NCBI GenBank assembly: GCA_933207985.1 | Contig: OW240915.1 | Span: 111,492,069-111,556,068, forward strand | DNA length: 64,000 nt | Reading direction: 5' to 3' | Source: Pelobates cultripes | Taxonomy: Eukaryota > Chordata > Amphibia > Anura > Pelobatidae | Shown here: one piece after another, positions 32,198 through 43,200 of the stretch | Layout: each line of letters starts with the position of its first letter | Position numbering within the stretch: the stretch's first letter is position 1 | Program-made: the position numbers and the translations under genes | The notes under the pieces: generated by a model | Databases searched by the model: none | What the model saw: the letters and a program-made list of their open reading frames with translations, nothing else | What the model was told of the DNA's origin: nothing

Positions 32198-32567
32198 TTA
32201 AAGTAAGACTATAGTGTCAGGAATACAAACATGTATTCCTGACACTATATGTCTAAATGCACCATTTAGGCCCCCAATCTCCATTACCCACTGTTTAAAA
32301 AGTGATTTTCTCGCAGCTGGCCTCTCATCCACTCTGCCTCATTGGCTGAGATCATCAATTTGATGACCTAAGCCAATCCATTGCGCAACACTGTCCCAGG
32401 AAGCACCTCTAGTGGGCATCTGAGTTACTGCCACAAGAGGTGTTCCTAGGCAGCAATTTTCATTTTCTCTGAAAAGGCAGTGTTTGCATTAAAAAGCCTG
32501 CATAGGCTCGTAGTAGACACCAAAACATTAAGCTGTGGTTGTTCTGGTGATTATAGTGTGCCTTTAA
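32198..32567. mobile_element. T2-type MITE (complete)
   Basis: TTAA at 32198-32201 and 32564-32567. Starts TTAAAGTAAGACTATAGTGT and ends GATTATAGTGTGCCTTTAA. A subterminal hairpin ATAGTGTCAGGAATAC/GTATTCCTGACACTAT lies at 32211-32249. Internally related to the MITE at 610. Confidence 0.85.
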
Positions 32568-32916
32568 ATACTTTTATCTAGCCCATTTAAGTACTTCGAT
32601 AAACATAAAAATACTGGGAAGAAAATTACTATCCATTTTTTTTCTCTTTGACAGTTATTTCAGGAAACAAAATTCAGTTGGTAGAAAATAAAATGAGATT
32701 TTCTGCTTCACAAGCTTAGACTATAGTTCCAGTCTCTGGCATCTGCTGCAACTGTTACTTTTTGGCTACATGTGTATCATGCAATTGCTTTTGTAGTACA
32801 AACGTGTTTATATCCTTTCAGCACAATCTTTTCCAACTCTATGGTAGCTTCAACTCAACTAATTCATTGCTATTTTATATAGTGTAAAATATGGAAATGT
32901 GCTACCTTGCTAAGTG

Positions 32917-33248
32917 TCAAGGGAACATTTCAAGCACCATAACCCCTTCATCTCACTGTAGTGGCACCCTCTCATTGTACTTAGTCAAACCGTTTTTGAA
33001 CATCTGAGATTGTCAGCTGATCGATCTCTGCCAATGAGCGAAGTCCTGCATTGTAGGGCTTAGTTTAGGAGATCAAATGGAATTCTTGTTTCAGAGCTCC
33101 TGGCTTTCTGATAGTAGTGGATTCAAGTTGCTGCACCTGGTTTACCCAAAGTAAGAAGCATGGCCATTACAAGGTTATCAGGGCACTTGAGGAACTATTA
33201 CCACTACAATGCACTGTAGTGTTTCTGGTGCTTGGAATGTTCTTTTAA
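32917..33248. mobile_element. T2-type MITE (second subfamily)
   Basis: GGGAACATTTCAAGCACCAT at the start and GGTGCTTGGAATGTTCTTTT at the end form terminal inverted repeats. The right TTAA is at 33245-33248; the left has drifted to TCAA. Confidence 0.8.
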
Positions 33249-36200
33249 TGGTAACACTGTTTCCCTCTGCTTTCGTCTTACAATGACATCATTGGTACAA
33301 AACCTAAGGTGAATAGCCTAACTGGAAACAAGTCCGTTAGCTTGCTTCCAGTTCAGCAATGTTGAGCTTAGATTTTAAATTCACTTTATTCCTGACAGTT
33401 TTCACTTTACCTAATATTTCTGTCAGCCTCTGTCTGTAAAGAAAACATTTTCCTATGAGTGATGACATTAGGTTCTTGTTTCTTTGGCTCCCCCTTGTGC
33501 TGCTGTTCTCTTACTCCTATTTTTTAAGGCTTTCTCCTATTTCTACAGCGCTTGTCACTGTTTTGCTTCATTCACATCCAACTTTTTATTTCTGCTTGCA
33601 AAGGACTCCTGCCCCCAAGTACGTACACTGGGATTGAGTATATTTTCATAATTAATATGCATCCGAACTGTCTTTTGTCTATCTGTTTACATCCTTATCC
33701 AGGTAAACTAATAATAGATGAGAAAATGGAAACATGGGGCTAAACAAACCCCAAACATACTTTTGTAAAGTTAGCTGCACTGTCAACTCCTGCCAAGCTA
33801 CGAGTTATAAACGCTAGTACCCTACAACCTATTCTTGCATTGAAACAATATTCCCAGCATCTTGCCCATCTGTGCCAAGACACCTCACACAATGCAATTG
33901 CAAAGTCAACATGGACAAGCAGAGCAGGGAGTGTACATGAACATTTCATGTATTCAAAAAATATTTTATTGTAAAGCTCAGGTTCTCTAAATGCGTTTTA
34001 ATTTTTTTCTTTCTTAGAAGAATTTGTGTTACTGTTTAATATATGCAAACATTATTTATATTCTTAGAAGTGCCACTGGTGATGTTAGCATATACAGGAT
34101 ATTTTAGAATTATGTGCAGATGTGTGAAACAAAGTAACATTTGTCTGTAGATGTGTGCACCTTATAGATATTTTTTTACATGTGACGAACTTGATGACGA
34201 ACACAGAGCTTTCTCACTGTTGGGAAATCCAGTGGGTTCTAAACACCTCAATCGTTCAATATGTTATTATTATCGTATTTTTTTTAACGTCCAAAAAAGA
34301 AACATAAGTCACTTGAAGAGGACATTTCATATACCTGGTGACCTGCTCAAGGATCAGAATGTTCTGTGAGAAAATGCATAACATGGACAGACTTACTGTA
34401 CAACTTTCTGCCCTGCATGTTATCTTGGCCACCTTAACAGTAACTCTGTAGCCAAATATAAGGATTTATTCACACTTTGTCTGCCCAATAAAACTAAATC
34501 TTTAATTCTCCTTTATTGGAAAGACTCAGAACCACCAACTCTCAGAATAGATAGCAAGAGTGGATTCTCTTAAACATAGATGAGTGGCTTTAAAGAGTGT
34601 GAGGTCAACTTCCAATACATTTGCATGTTCAGAAACTTGCAAACTATTCTTTACCCTTTTGGATCCCCAGCTCTCTGAGATTGAGAACATCAAGAATTCT
34701 GTGCTTCTAGAAGGGTTATACGGGCATAAAGATAATTTAATTACCCTGTACAATATTGCTGTAAGAAATTATATAGTGTTTTGTTATGATCTACAAATCA
34801 TAATGTTTCATTTTCTGCGCAAGTATATTGATTTGATGCTATGTCATACTCTTCACAATGTCTTTTACCCAGCATTTGTACACTCATCTGGTGCCCCCTA
34901 ATCCCTTCACAGTCCATTGTTCACATTATCCTTCCTCTATACACCCCCTACTATCTCTTTCTTTCTCTCGCCTCCCCTCACTCTCTCCTTAAAAATCTAC
35001 TTGTTCATACCAATGTCATTGTAATGAATTTGTATTGTTCTGACATAAAGTTTAATTAAAAGAATTACATCAAGTAAGATAAAAACATTAGAGGTTTTAT
35101 ATAATATCTTTTTTTAGAGACAGCCATGATATCTTAAATATGGATTGACATAACAAATGGCTCATTGTTAGACCTCTTTTTAGCTGTCACACACATCAAA
35201 CTGTCAATCAACCCAATACAGCATCCTATAAATGCATTGGCAGCTGTTTTTGTAATTGGCATTTAGCTACTTCAGAGTTAAGCATTTTTAAATCTAGTGT
35301 TCTTTATATTTTGCCCACAGCATTTATCTACTACTTGGCAAACTACACTGTAATGCAGGGTAAAAGGGAAACAAAAAACAAAGTGCATGAATTGGGTTAC
35401 TGGACTACACAACACGTTTACAAAAGTGACAGTCATATTAGGTAACTCCCAGGCCCTTGTCACCCATATAATCCCTTGAGTGTTAATTTATTCTTAACAG
35501 CTGTGAACAGAAAGTGGTACTAATCACATGTTTTATTTGTTGCTGACCCTATAGATGCTGCTGAGATAAACTGTGCCTCTGAAAGCTAATTAAAGTGTAT
35601 TTTGCCCAAATTAACAAGAGACCACGTGCCAAGGGACTACATGTCTCCAAGAATGGTCAACAGTTCTGAAGTGAACTGAATCCCTGGAGCTCCTTTTTGG
35701 GTGTCCATAATTTGAAAATGGACTAAACGTTAACCTGAAAAACACAGTTTTATCTTTAAGACACATACATCTCAGTTTTTTAGTATATCTGTCCATGTAT
35801 CACATTCAGTTTACCCTATTTTCATTAAAGCTCCAAATCCCTCTATATTCATTTTAGTCATCTGTCCCTTTGTTCTAACCCAGGTATCTCTCACAGCTTC
35901 GAAACAGAATTATAGAAATATACTTGGTACTTATAGGGATCTGTATGCAAGAAAATATTCATTCCTTTCACCACTTGTCAGTTGAGTCTTTTTCCAACAT
36001 CTTTCTGAACGTTTTTCATGTGACAAAGCAGGCAGAGAGAGATAGAAAGAAAGAAAGAAAGAGAGAAAGAAAGAGAGAAAAGAGAGAAATTGAATAACAG
36101 AGAGAGAGAAATTGAATAACAGAGAGAGAGTGGACCAGAATAAAAAAGATAATGCATCTATGCAATGTTGCATTATGAGAGAAATGTCAATAATGCTCTG

Positions 36201-37870
36201 AAGACATCATTATAAACAATTAAATCGAAGGTCATACCAAGATGGCATTATTTGAACATCCATCTACTTATATTAGGAATAGGAAATAAATGTTGTTGTG
36301 TCCTGGGAAGAAACCAAATCTGGGCATTGGACCCACATTAGATGTCTCACATTGCATACGGTGGAGTCAAACAGTATAACATCCCCTATCATGTTGTATG
36401 GGATTTGAAAGTATAATTTGCTGTTGAAATAACAGACACAATGTAGTAATTTGTATGTTAAAGACATATAACAATATATAACAATAAATACTTTGATTTA
36501 CAAATAAAAAGCCAAGGCAATAACAAGTAAATAGCTGTGATTTTGATGAATGCAATTACACTTGGAAGTCAGTTTAAGAATCTGTGATTTTACCATCACA
36601 GATTGGAGGCTAACTTCAGAGGATAGCTGAGTTCAGCCAGTGGACATATTTTCCTAGAGTTAGTGCTATATAAGCATGGCTTGATGGCTCATGAAGTGGG
36701 GGTGAATGGGAGGAATGGGATTGCTAACGAAGGCCTAATGACAGCTAATCAGCTTCTGTTATCAGGAGTTGATAAATATTGCTTTCAATAACATAATTTT
36801 TTTTTTAAATATTGAAATTTAATTTTATACTTAATGTTAAAAATATTGTTTTTGGCGATTCATTGCCATTTATCAAGGACATAAACCTCAATAAATGGCC
36901 TTGAAAATATCAACATATACAAGTCAACTAATTACAATGATCTGACTGAAACTGAATAGCATAGGATGTAAACTCAGTGTACATGGAGCCCTTGATGAGT
37001 AGGGTTGAATTACTTTTTGTTTTTTCCTGTTGTCATTATGTTTTGCAATCCTTTATTATGCCAGGTCTTAAAGCATTTTTTGTTCCTTTTTGGAGGCTGA
37101 AGAAAAGCAGATTTAAGGAAAAAATAAAATTGTTCCCAATAAAAGTAAGTGTGTTTTTTTTTTCTTTTCCACTCATTTCTTTTTTTTTAAATTTGAGTTT
37201 GGAGGGAGTTTTATCTACTTACTACTGCTGAGGAACCAGTTTTGGGCCTGCGCTCAAGAATTCACCAGTGCTTTTCTTGTGAAGCCTATACAGCCTGCGC
37301 TAGCTCTGTTTGGCTCAGGAGCATGTGAGTGTGACTGATCTCCACTTTTAATTGTATATGCAGTAGATAAACTACGTTTGTTTTTTCATTTATTTCTAGG
37401 TTACTATTGATACTCCAGCTGTTGGTAATATTATACATGTATATTTATTTGTGAGTGCTCTTACCACAAGGCTGTTTTTATTTGTTCACTATTTTGGATG
37501 TGTTGTTGCTGCCAGACACAAGGTGATTGAAGCATCATTGTTTTGCACAACAGCTCTCTTTCATGTCATATTTTTCTTTCTCACTTCTCACTTTACACAT
37601 CTTGTGTTGCATAGAACACCTAAAGGGACAAACCAGGCACATAAAACACTTTATATGTGAAGAGTGTGTTCTTTCTTTTTCATTTTACAAAAATGCAGAT
37701 TTTAATAAATTGGCACTTATATACATTAACCTTGTTTACACCCCACTAGCTTTCAGACATATTGTGGGGGCCTAACTATATTAATCAAGGGATGCAACCT
37801 AATGTCCCCAGGCCCCTATCCATGAATAGCAGGTGGAAGAACTGATTATAATATTTGGATGGGGGAGGGG
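33249..37870. other. Unassigned single-copy-looking sequence
   Basis: I see no transposon ends, coding exons with conserved motifs, or RNA genes. A GA-rich microsatellite lies at 36036-36135. Short open frames (up to about 105 aa at 34584-34901) have no recognisable domains. Confidence 0.45.
36036..36135. repeat. (GAAA)n/(GA)n purine repeat
   Basis: GAAAGAAAGAAAGAGAG-type repeats followed by two AGAGAGAGAAATTGAATAAC units. Confidence 0.9.
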
Positions 37871-37875
37871 GAAGA

Positions 37876-37904
37876 GCTATCTATCTATCTATCTATCTAT
37901 GTAC

Positions 37905-37936
<32 letters not shown>
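37876..37936. repeat. (TCTA)n microsatellite
   Basis: About 15 TCTA units with one GTACC interruption. On the minus strand this is (TAGA)n, possibly the original 3' tail of LINE copy B separated from it by the Tc1 insertion. Confidence 0.95.
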
Positions 37937-37937
<1 letters not shown>

Positions 37938-37938
37938 C

Positions 37939-39491
37939 TACAGTATACACCCCTCATATTTTTGTAAATATTTTATTATATCTTTTCATGTGACAACACT
38001 GAAGAAATTACACTCTGCTAAAGTAGTAAGTGTACAGCCTGTATAACAGTGTAAATTTGCTGTCCCCTCAAAATAACTCAACACACAGCCATTAATGTCT
38101 AAACCGTTGGCAACAAAAGTGAGTATACCCCTAGGGGGAAATGTCCACTTTGGGCCCAAAGTGTCACTATTTTGTGTGGCCACCATTATTTTCCAGAACT
38201 GCCTTAACCCTCATGGGCATGTAGTTCACCAGAGCTTCACAGGTTGCCACTGGAGTCCTCTTCCACTCCTCCATGATGACATCACAGATCTAGTGGATGT
38301 TAGAGACCTTGTGCTCCCCCACCTTCCGTTTGAGGATGTCCCACAGATGCTCAATAGGGTTTAGGTCTGGAGACATGCTTGGCCAGTCCATCACCTTTAC
38401 CTTCAGCTTCTTTAGCAAGGCAGTGGTCGTCTTGGAGGTGTGTTTGGTGTCGTTATCACGTTGGAATACTGTCCTGCCGCCCAGTCTCCAAAGGGAAGGG
38501 ATCATGCTCTGCTTCAGTATGTCACAGTACATGTTGGCATTCATGGTTCCCTCAATGAACTGTAGCTCTCCAGTGCCGACAGCACTCATGCAAGCCCAGA
38601 CCTTGACACTCCCACCATCATACTTGACTGTAGGCAAGTCACACTTGTCTTTGTACTCCTCACCTGGTTGCCGCCACACATGGTTGACACTATCTGAACA
38701 AAATAAGTTTATCTTGGTCTCATCAGACCGCAGGACATGGTTCCAGCAAACTGTTAGTGGGCTTTCTTGTGGATCATCTTTAGAAGACGCTTCCTTCTGG
38801 GACGACAGCCATGCAGACCAATTTGATGCAGTGTGCGGCGTATTGTCTGAGCACTGAAAGGCTGACCCCGCTCCCCTTTAACTTCTGCAGCAATGCTGGC
38901 AGCACTCATACATCTATTTCCCAAAGACAACCTCTGGATATGACGCTGAACAAGTGCACAAGACAAGTTCCACAGTTCTGAGTGGAACCTGTCCCGTAAA
39001 ACCGCTGTATGGTCTTGCCCACCATGCTGCAGCTCAGTTTCAGGGTGTTGGCAATCTTCTTATAGCCTAGGCCATCTTTATGTAGAGCAACAATGCTTTT
39101 TTTTCAGATTCTTAGAGAGTTCTTTGCCATGTTGAACTTCCAGTGACCAGTATGAGAGAGTGTGAAAGCGATAGCACCAGATTTAACATACCTGCTCCCC
39201 ATTCACACCTGAGACCTTATAACACTAACGAGTCCCATGACACCAGGGAGGGAAAATGGCTAATTGGGCCCAGTTTGGACATTTTCACTTAGGGGTGTAC
39301 TCACTTTTGTTGCCAACGGTTACGACATTAATGGCTGTGTGTTGAGTTATTTTGAGGGTACAGCAAATGTACACTGTTATACAGGCTGTACACTTTACAT
39401 TGTAGCACAGTGTCAGTTCTTCAGTGTTTTCACATGAAATATAATATAATAAAATATTTACAAAAATGTGAGGGGTGTGTGAGATACTGTA
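37939..39491 (-). mobile_element. Full-length Tc1-like transposon with ~225-bp terminal inverted repeats
   Basis: TA target duplications at 37939-37940 and 39490-39491. Left end CAGTATACACCCCTCATATT; right end GAGGGGTGTGTGAGATACTG. The inverted repeats extend through CCGTTGGCAACAAAAGTGAG (38104) and its complement (39300-39325). The motif of the outer end (AGTATACACCCCT) recurs internally (GAGTATACCCCTAGG at about 38122), giving the IR/DR arrangement of Sleeping Beauty-type elements. The transposase is on the minus strand. Confidence 0.95.
38290..39130 (-). pseudogene. Tc1-like DD34E transposase (broken)
   Basis: It starts MAKNSL at 39130. The helix-turn-helix DNA-binding region includes ALHKDGLGYKKIANTLKLS and [19 protein letters not shown]. 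The catalytic domain has [11 protein letters not shown] (first Asp, about 38722), [10 protein letters not shown] (second Asp) and [14 protein letters not shown] (Glu), with 34 residues between the second Asp and the Glu. It ends at 38290. Defects are a frameshift in a T run near 39102 and a small deletion with stop around 38735-38755, so it encodes no active enzyme although termini and catalytic residues survive. Confidence 0.92.
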
Positions 39492-40489
39492 TATATCTTG
39501 TCATCATCTATATATAGTTACATGGGATAAAAGAGACATGTGCCCATCAAGGTCAGTCTTTCTCACATCTGTTTTTGCTGTTGATCCAAAAGAAGGCAAA
39601 CAAACTATTTTGCACTTCCAATTTTGCAACAAGCTAAGAAACAATTATTTGACAACAGAATGCTAGCCAGAGCTCACCTTGGATAAAAAAGATATTGCCC
39701 CACAAATTAAAAATTATTATTACTTTTCTTTATAACTAAAGTATTCCATTCCTTTTATTAAATTTGCAGCCTGCCTCTGCATTTTTTTCTAGGGCCATAA
39801 TATCCTTCTTTGTAACAGGTGTTCAGCATTGCACAAAGTGTACCATTGATTTATAAATAGGTAAAATTATATTTTCATTAAATTAATTAATGCCCCTATT
39901 TATACAAGACAGTACCTTACTGACCTTAGCAACTGTTCATTGACATTGCACATTGTTGCCTAGTTTGTTGTCTATAACAATTCCCAAGTTGTCAACCCAT
40001 CTAAATCCCTCTGCAGCAAAGTAATATCCTGCTCATATTATATTACTTTACAGAGCTTTGTGTCATCTGCAAACACTGAAACATGCCTTTTCAAGATCAT
40101 TTATAAATATGAGAGGAGGGCTATGCCTATAAAGGCTGTGAAATTGTACTACTTACACAATAAGTTCAAATGATAAATGCAAAAGTGCAAAATAAAAGTG
40201 CACTGTGTAATTATATAAATATTCAATATGCAAAGTAAAAAGATAAATATATAAAATACATTTGTAATAAAAGTAAAAGTGAAATATACACTGTGTAAAA
40301 TTACAAAGTGTACCAGGTGAGTAAGTAAAAACAAATTACTCTAAGACTTATCCCAACTGGAACTTCACATGAATTATTTGCATATCTCTTGCCATAGGTT
40401 CTTCCTTAGTATATACTAAGGAAAATAGTTATTTACAATGTGTGCCTTTTCCTGGTTTTCATTAACTAACACATGTTAATATATATATA

Positions 40490-41126
40490 TATCCTAAATT
40501 GTGTTCCAAGCAGTTGTATACTGCAAACACAAATTAAAAGGAATCCATGTTTAAAATGGAATGAGGCAAAAATGTGATTCTTTGTTAAACTAATTTGCAT
40601 ATGCCCACCCAGAATCCTTTGCGGTTGTAACATCACTGCTGATTTGGGATTTCTGTGGGAAAAGCAAGTCTTATGGCTTGACTGGTGTGCAGATTTTTGT
40701 TTAGCATTGTATTAACTATCCACATACTTCAGGTGGAAGGGGTTTTCAATCACAATTTTTCCCCACCATAACCTTTTTAGATTTTGCTTCCCAAGCACTA
40801 CCAAGCCTCAATTAGCAAACCAGTAACCAACCTCATGCTGAAGAGTTGCATTAACAACGAAACAGCTGTCCATGAGTGGTTCACTGGTTTTGCATCTTAT
40901 CCTAAATTGTGTTCCAAGCAGTTGTATACTGCAAACACAAATTAAAAGGAATCCATGTTTAAAATGGAATGAGGCAAAAATGTGATTCTTTGTTAAACTA
41001 ATTTGCATATGCCCACCCAGAATCCTTTGCGGTTGTAACATCACTGCTGATTTGGGATTTCTGTGGGAAAAGCAAGTCTTATGGCTTGACTGGTGTGCAG
41101 ATTTTTGTTTAGCATTGTATTAACTA
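40490..41126 (+). repeat. Direct duplication: 228-bp units flanking a 180-bp ribozyme-bearing spacer
   Basis: ATCCTAAATTGTGTTCCAAG ... TTTAGCATTGTATTAACTA occurs at 40490-40717 and 40898-41126, essentially identical. The spacer 40718-40897 contains a hammerhead motif. The repeat-spacer-repeat layout with a 408-bp period is what a partially duplicated tandem pLTR of a Penelope-like element, or a retrozyme-like repeat, would leave. Confidence 0.9.
40817..40890 (+). ncRNA. Type I hammerhead ribozyme
   Basis: All core elements are in order. Stem I 5' strand CTCATG (40832-40837), core CTGAAGA (40838-40844; CUGANGA), stem II GTTG-CATTAA-CAAC (40845-40858), GAAA (40859-40862), stem III as the self-complementary ACAGCTGT (40862-40869), cleavage triplet GTC ending at C40870, then stem I 3' strand CATGAG (40871-40876). 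Stem I extends with AACC/GGTT and AACCAGT/ACTGGTT outside an internal loop. The loopless stem III would favour action as a dimer, as known for short-stem-III hammerheads of Penelope-like elements. Activity is inferred, not shown. Confidence 0.85.
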
Positions 41127-41128
41127 CC

Positions 41129-41159
<31 letters not shown>

Positions 41160-41244
41160 AAAAAATAATCCTGCACTCCATGAAAATTGAAATATACTTG
41201 CCCGGTGCTTGTCAGGCAAAAATACGAAGATAGATAGACAAGAT

Positions 41245-41292
41245 ATGACTCCTGATGAAAGTCTGTGTATAACAGACTGAAACGTCGATTTT
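41245..41292 (+). ncRNA. Hammerhead-like motif 2
   Basis: CTGATGA (41252-41258), a perfect 7-bp stem II AGTCTGT/ACAGACT, GAAA (41279-41282), then a minimal ACGT stem III and GTC triplet ending at 41286. Stem I is weak (about 2-4 pairs), so it may be decayed. Confidence 0.6.
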
Positions 41293-41462
41293 TTCTTATA
41301 AAGAAGATTAAAAGCTAAGTTTTATATCTATCTAAGTCCTGGGAGTGCTATCTTGTCTATCTATCTTTATATATATATATATATATATATAAAAAAAACT
41401 TAAGGATAGCACTCCAAGGACTTTATATAAAATATAACTTTTATTTACCTTCTAAATAAAAA

Positions 41463-41508
41463 CGGTCAACGTTTCAGCTTGATCCCCTCAAGCTTTCCTC
41501 AGGACTTG
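41463..41508 (-). ncRNA. Hammerhead-like motif 3
   Basis: On the minus strand: GTC stem I, CTGAGGA core (variable position G), stem II AGCTTG/CAAGCT, GAAA, ACGT stem III with a GTT triplet, then GAC closing stem I. Core positions are intact but stem I is only 3 bp. It lies in a larger palindrome. Confidence 0.55.
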
Positions 41509-41999
41509 AGGGGATCAAGCTGAAACGTTGACCGTTTTTATTTTGAAGGTAAATAAAAGTTATATTTTATATATCCCCTCAAGCTTTCCTCAGGACTTGA
41601 GGGGATCAAGCTGAAACGTTGACCGTTTTTATTTAGAAGGTAAATAAAAGTTATATTTTATATAAAGTCCTTGGAGTGCTATCCGTAAATATTTTTTTGT
41701 GTTTTTGTCTGGACAAGCACCGGGCGTTATATTCGTTTTTTGAGTGGAGTGCAAGATTTGTTACTATTTTATATATATATATTTTAGAATTTATGTAATT
41801 AACATTTTTGGGGAGGTTAGTTGTGCACCTTTTGGCTCATTTTCCCATTTTCTAGTTTAGCCCAACTAGTGGCCTTTTTGCATGCATTATTAGCTACCTT
41901 ATATCTTATATCTTATTTCTTATATTGAATGCCTCTGATTCATCTGATTTAAATGCTTTAAATGCACTTGGCATTTCTTGGTTTACCTTCCCGCTAAGC

Positions 42000-42960
42000 C
42001 GCATTGGTTTCACTTTTTTTTCTTTTATATGCATTACCCAATGATAAATAATGAGACGTGTACCTTTCGAATATTTGTTTGGAGATATTCCACTTATCCC
42101 CAGTAACCCCAGTTTAACAAAATAGTTTATGCCAGTCAATATTTTATAAAGTTGCCCTTATCTTATTGAAATTGTCCTTTTTAGATTGCATGTTTTAGTA
42201 TACCCCATGTGCATTTGCTTTTTTTGAGTTTATTTTAAAAGACACCATATTGTGATCCCTACTTGAATGTTTGTCAAAAGATCAACAATGTTTGTTATAA
42301 CCAGACAAGCACCCTTTCTAGTTTGTGCTTGTATTAGTTGTAACATGAAGGTTTTACTTAACAGGCTCAAAAATCTATTTCCTCTTGTTGAACTACGAGT
42401 CCCTCCCAATTTATGTCAGAGTAATTAAAATCTCCAATAATCAATGTGTTACCCAGATGTGGAGCTTTTTTTCCCTTGAACAATATCAACATTAGGTGGT
42501 TTATCACATATCCGAACCAATAATTAATTTCCCTTTTTTTGCCCTAAGCAGATATCTACCCATAAAGCTTCCATATTTTCCTTGTCACATTCCACTTGCT
42601 TAATATTTGGCTTTAACTCATGATTGACATACACACATACAACACCACCTTTCCTATTTTTTTTTCTATTATTCTTAAATAATGTGTAACCATTTACGTT
42701 AACTCCCCAGCCATGTGTATCATCCCACCATGCCTTCTATGTCATATTGCTTAGTGTATGTTATTGCCTCTAGTTTCCACATTTCGTTATTTAGGCACCT
42801 TGTGAGCATACATTTAATTTGATCATTAATATTCTCTTGAACAGTATGTGACTTTGTATTACTATTGCATATCTCTTCTGTTCTGATTTTGCTCCTCCGC
42901 CCATCTCCAACCACATTGTGCTGAGTTAAAGCCCATCTTCTTTTCTGTCCTATTTCCATT
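42000..42960 (-). pseudogene. LINE AP-endonuclease domain remnant (copy B)
   Basis: The minus strand includes IGKVVLYVCVNHELKPNI (about 42600-42650), equivalent to the GGG-Y-K segment, then IIGDFNYSDINWEGLVVQQ (42381-42441), the GDFNyPdIdW endonuclease motif, intact. DHNMVSFKINSK (about 42230-42260) carries the catalytic D-H pair. Frameshifts and stops occur between the blocks. Confidence 0.85.
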
Positions 42961-43200
42961 TTGTAGGTTTCTGTGTCCCTCCCTCTTACCCCTAGTATAA
43001 AATCCCTTCCAACCTGTCACCCAGGATGTAGGTGCAATTTATCAAAGCTATAAAGATGCTCTCAAAATCTTCACTCAAACAGACAAATTTGTTAGGTAGT
43101 ACAAAGTCATCGCAAGCTAAACCTTTCCTCTTTTCTTCTCCAATGCTACCACGTGAAACATTTACCAGTTGTCTTATCCCTTCCCACTGCACTAGAGGCA

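Larger units (their letters stand above)
41155..41765. mobile_element. Inverted pair of Penelope-like pLTR segments
   Basis: CCCGGTGCTTGTC (41201-41213) and GACAAGCACCGGG (41712-41724), and TGCACTCCA/TGGAGTGCA further out, mark inverted ends. Between them are (AT)n tracts (41128-41152, 41367-41390), a plus-strand hammerhead-like motif (41245-41292) and minus-strand ones (41463-41508 and a truncated repeat near 41575-41640). The phrase GAAACGTTGACCGTTTTTAT is typical of Penelope terminal repeats. Confidence 0.75.
39516..43200 (-). mobile_element. CR1/L2-like LINE, copy B
   Basis: Same family and orientation as copy A. The 3' region is at 39516-40140 and the endonuclease region at 42000-43200. 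Most of the RT is deleted between about 40140 and 40350. It is interrupted at about 40487-41765 by Penelope-type repeats. It lacks the MITE found in copy A at 5812. Confidence 0.8.

Noticed and set aside
38297..38857. 186-aa plus-strand open frame
   Set aside because: It is antisense to the Tc1 transposase, whose conserved catalytic motifs are on the minus strand.
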